DNA of 7,159 nt, taken from JBFWIL01 sp050256015 (GTDB lineage: Bacteria; Bacteroidota; Bacteroidia; Bacteroidales; Prolixibacteraceae). Each line of letters opens with the position of its first letter. Within the stretch, counting starts at the first letter, position 1. The position numbers and the translations under genes are program-made. The stretch is from NCBI GenBank assembly GCA_050256015.1, contig JBFWIL010000140.1:1-7159 (forward strand), written 5' to 3'. This document shows positions 5,003-7,159 of this stretch, piece by piece. Under the pieces are notes generated by a model that did no database searches, was not told the DNA's origin, and worked only from the letters and a program-made list of their open reading frames with translations.

Positions 5003-7069
5003 ATGAATTTTAAAGATAAAAGAATGATCAGAATAGGTGTTGTTCCCAAATCGTTTTTGTTTGCCGGATGGCTTGTTGTTTCCGGAAGTTGCTTTGCCCA
5101 GGAGAAAAGTCTGGTGAACACATCAGACAGTCCTTTTGCCAGGCTGACTCCGGTTAACATGACGGATGTGAGCTGGACTGACGGTTTCTGGTCCGACCGG
5201 TTCCGGGTATGTGAACAAAGCATGGTTCCTCATATGCTGGAGATGTATCAGGACGATTCCATCAGCCACGGGTATGCCAATTTTGAAATAGCTGCCGGAC
5301 TGAAAGCCGGAGAACATGTTGGTCCGCCTTTTCATGACGGCGACTTTTACAAGTTGCTGGAAGCTATGATTGTGGTTAACAGCGTAAACAGGGACCGGGA
5401 ACTGGAGAATAAGATTGATGCCATTATCTCCCTGATTGCCAAAACCCAGCGGGAAGACGGCTATATTCATACTCCGGTTGTCATTGAACAGCTTCATAAT
5501 GCAGGAGACAAAAAAGAATTTGCCGAGCGGCTGGATTTTGAGACCTATAACCTTGGTCATCTGATGACGGCAGCCTGTTTGCACTACCGGCTTACAGGCA
5601 AAAAAAATCTGCTGGAGGTGGCTGGTCGTGCTACCGATTTCCTCTACGATTTTTATAAGCGTAATCCGGGGGAGCTGGCCCGGAATGCTATCTGTCCATC
5701 CCATTATATGGGCGTGACCGAGATGTACCGTACGTTGAAGGATCCGCGTTACCTGGAGCTGGCCCGGGGACTGATTGATATTCGCAGTATGGTGAAGGAC
5801 GGACACGATCACAACCAGGACCGTATTCCTTTCCGGGAGCAGACCAAGGCGCAGGGGCATGCCGTTCGGGCTAATTATCTGTATGCCGGGGTAGCCGATG
5901 TTTTCATGGAAACGGGCGATGAAAGTTTGATGAATGCCCTGGATACCATCTGGCATGATCTGGTAGAGACCAAACTATATATCACCGGGGCCTGCGGAGC
6001 TTTGTATGACGGGGTTTCTCCAAACGGAACCACCTATGATCAGTCGGCTATACAACAGGTTCATCAGGCCTACGGACAAGATTACGAGTTGCCCAATATT
6101 GGGGCACACAATGAGTCGTGTGCCAATATCGGCAATTTGCTGTGGAACTGGCGGATGCTGTTGGCCACGGGGGAAGTCCGCTATGCCGATCTGATGGAAC
6201 AGGTTATGTATAACAGTTTGCTGGCGGGGGTAAGCCTGGACGGGAAACGTTACTTTTATACGAATCCGTTGGCTGTAAACGGGAATCTTCCTTATGGGTT
6301 GCGATGGTCTAAAGATCGTGAAGAGTATATCAGTTTGTGTAATTGTTGTCCGCCAAATACCATTCGGACTGTCGCAGAGATTCATCATTATCTGTACAGC
6401 ATGTCGGATGAAGGACTCTGGGTGAACTTTTACGGGAGCAACAGCCTGAAAACCCGTATGAAAGACGGTTCCGGACTGGAACTGGAGCAGCATACCGACT
6501 ATCCCTGGGAAGGACAGATACGGCTGGAAATAAAAAAAGCTCCCCGTAATAAGCTGGCTGTTTTTCTTCGGATACCGGGATGGGCAAGACAAGCCGCCGT
6601 ACGGGTTAACGGAGAATATGCAGAAAAGAATCCGGAACCGGGCACCTTTTTCAAGCTGGTCAGGAACTGGGAAAAGGGAGACTGTATTGAACTGGAGCTG
6701 CCAATGACTGTTGATCTGATCGGGGCCAATCCGCTGGTTGAGACTAACCGGAATCAGGTGGCGGTAAGACGGGGACCGGTAGTATACTGTCTGGAGGAGG
6801 CTGATCTTCCGGATAAAGCCGGACTGTTTCAGGTGGCTCTTTTGTATGGGGAAAAACTGAAGCCGGTGAAGATAGAGATTCAGGGTGCAAAACTGGTAGC
6901 CCTGGAAGGAAATGGTTTGTTGCTTGACCGGAACAACTGGAAACACCGGTTGTACGGCCTTATACAGGATGACGCACCGGAACAAATTCCGGTGCGTTTG
7001 ATCCCTTATTTTGCCTGGGATAACCGCGGGGCAGGTGATATGAGTGTCTGGATTCCTCTGGTCCCATAG
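5003..7069 (+). CDS. Secreted GH127-family (DUF1680) hydrolase, beta-L-arabinofuranosidase-like
   Basis: From ATG 5003 the protein has 688 residues, close to the roughly 660 of characterised GH127 enzymes. Residues 1-32 form a signal peptide (basic start, core FLFAGWLVVSGS, likely cleavage after CFA before QEK; C at position 30 makes a lipoprotein a weak alternative). An (alpha/alpha)6 barrel (about 40-480) is followed by beta-sandwich domains; the end, DNRGAGDMSVWIP, is family-typical. The zinc/cysteine centre is present: E371 and C373 in NESCANIG, C448 and C449 in NCCPPN, the first of the pair being the expected nucleophile. However, the canonical acid/base glutamate, 16 residues before E371, is Q355. 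The family includes retaining beta-L-arabinofuranosidases and, as I recall, an aceric-acid hydrolase for rhamnogalacturonan II. The substrate here is unknown. ATGs at 4967, 4985 and 5024 are other possible starts; the TTG at 4880 overlapping the rhamnosidase gene is unlikely. Confidence 0.88.
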   Translation: MNFKDKRMIRIGVVPKSFLFAGWLVVSGSCFAQEKSLVNTSDSPFARLTPVNMTDVSWTDGFWSDRFRVCEQSMVPHMLEMYQDDSISHGYANFEIAAGLKAGEHVGPPFHDGDFYKLLEAMIVVNSVNRDRELENKIDAIISLIAKTQREDGYIHTPVVIEQLHNAGDKKEFAERLDFETYNLGHLMTAACLHYRLTGKKNLLEVAGRATDFLYDFYKRNPGELARNAICPSHYMGVTEMYRTLKDPRYLELARGLIDIRSMVKDGHDHNQDRIPFREQTKAQGHAVRANYLYAGVADVFMETGDESLMNALDTIWHDLVETKLYITGACGALYDGVSPNGTTYDQSAIQQVHQAYGQDYELPNIGAHNESCANIGNLLWNWRMLLATGEVRYADLMEQVMYNSLLAGVSLDGKRYFYTNPLAVNGNLPYGLRWSKDREEYISLCNCCPPNTIRTVAEIHHYLYSMSDEGLWVNFYGSNSLKTRMKDGSGLELEQHTDYPWEGQIRLEIKKAPRNKLAVFLRIPGWARQAAVRVNGEYAEKNPEPGTFFKLVRNWEKGDCIELELPMTVDLIGANPLVETNRNQVAVRRGPVVYCLEEADLPDKAGLFQVALLYGEKLKPVKIEIQGAKLVALEGNGLLLDRNNWKHRLYGLIQDDAPEQIPVRLIPYFAWDNRGAGDMSVWIPLVP
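6972..6997. repeat. Perfect 11-bp inverted repeat near the end of the GH127 gene
   Basis: ACGCACCGGAA (6972-6982) and TTCCGGTGCGT (6987-6997) are exact reverse complements around the loop CAAA. The structure lies about 70 bases before the stop codon, encodes the stretch DAPEQIPVR, and is followed on the plus strand only by TTTG. It may help stabilise or end transcripts of the convergent genes, or it may be chance in coding DNA. Confidence 0.5.
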
Positions 7070-7084
7070 AAAAAGACTGCTTAT

Positions 7085-7159
7085 TTAGTTCTCGCGGATA
7101 AGCTGTTCCCTCTCGGTATGAACAAGCATATTGTTTTCCAGGTATATATTCTTGCTTTC
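7085..7159 (-). CDS. C-terminal end of a convergent gene, product unknown
   Basis: The minus strand is open from the window edge for 24 codons to TAA (plus-strand 7085-7087), reading ESKNIYLENN then MLVHTEREQLIREN. The composition is charged and helical, as at the C-terminus of a soluble or regulatory protein, with no frame break. Only 15 bases separate its stop from the GH127 stop, a normal tail-to-tail arrangement. Too little is present to assign a family, and the short length means a chance open frame remains possible. Confidence 0.45.
   Translation of the reverse strand, partial: ESKNIYLENNMLVHTEREQLIREN

Noticed and set aside
6244..6252. AAACGTTA, similar to the operator core
   Set aside because: It is within the GH127 coding sequence, encodes the conserved GKRYFYTNP stretch, and lacks the palindrome and flanks of the leader sites.
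5975..6985. Long minus-strand open frame (336 codons) opposite the GH127 gene
   Set aside because: It lies wholly antisense to a gene with intact catalytic motifs and shows no recognisable domain; best explained by codon bias of the sense gene.
1..7159. tRNA, rRNA, CRISPR array, insertion sequence or riboswitch
   Set aside because: No cloverleaf-like sequence, spaced direct repeats, transposase-like frame or conserved aptamer core was seen on reading the sequence; no search tool was available to confirm this.

Overview
The window looks like part of a chromosome from the phylum Bacteroidota, most likely Bacteroidales or Marinilabiliales. This rests on the gene families present (a Bacteroidota-type NCS1 transporter in a sugar cluster, a GH78 rhamnosidase and a GH127/DUF1680 hydrolase), near-absent Shine-Dalgarno sequences before the main genes, an AT-rich leader and moderate-GC coding DNA. 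The genus cannot be named from the sequence alone.

Layout. Bases 1-126 hold a short open frame that resembles the first part of an integral membrane protein and then stops; it is probably a gene remnant. Bases 127-436 are an AT-rich intergenic leader. It carries two near-identical palindromes centred on AAACGTTT (255-267 and 318-329, in opposite orientation), which look like LacI-family operators flanking a candidate promoter. A short GC-rich hairpin (331-352) follows. Four plus-strand genes then form a probable operon: an NCS1-family permease (437-1945); a 59-residue two-helix membrane protein overlapping it by 4 bp and preceded by a strong Shine-Dalgarno (1942-2121); a GH78 alpha-L-rhamnosidase with a non-ATG start and no signal peptide (2206-4914); and a secreted GH127-family protein (5003-7069). 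A terminator-like hairpin (4931-4966) separates the two hydrolase genes. The last 75 bases encode the C-terminal end of a convergent minus-strand gene (stop at 7085-7087).

How the genes may work together. The GH127 protein has an export signal and would act in the periplasm or at the cell surface. The GH78 enzyme appears cytoplasmic. The permease, with its small partner, sits between them in the inner membrane. A sensible model is stepwise breakdown of a rhamnose-containing plant glycan fragment (pectic, possibly rhamnogalacturonan-II-like), with inner-membrane uptake and final removal of rhamnose inside the cell, induced when a LacI-type repressor releases its paired operators. The substrate is inference. 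No SusC/SusD pair or regulator gene lies in the window.

The points most worth a second look are the NCS1 permease with its coupled micro-partner; the GH127 protein, which keeps the zinc/cysteine centre but has glutamine where the canonical acid/base glutamate should be, next to an apparent insertion of about 17 residues; and the paired operators.
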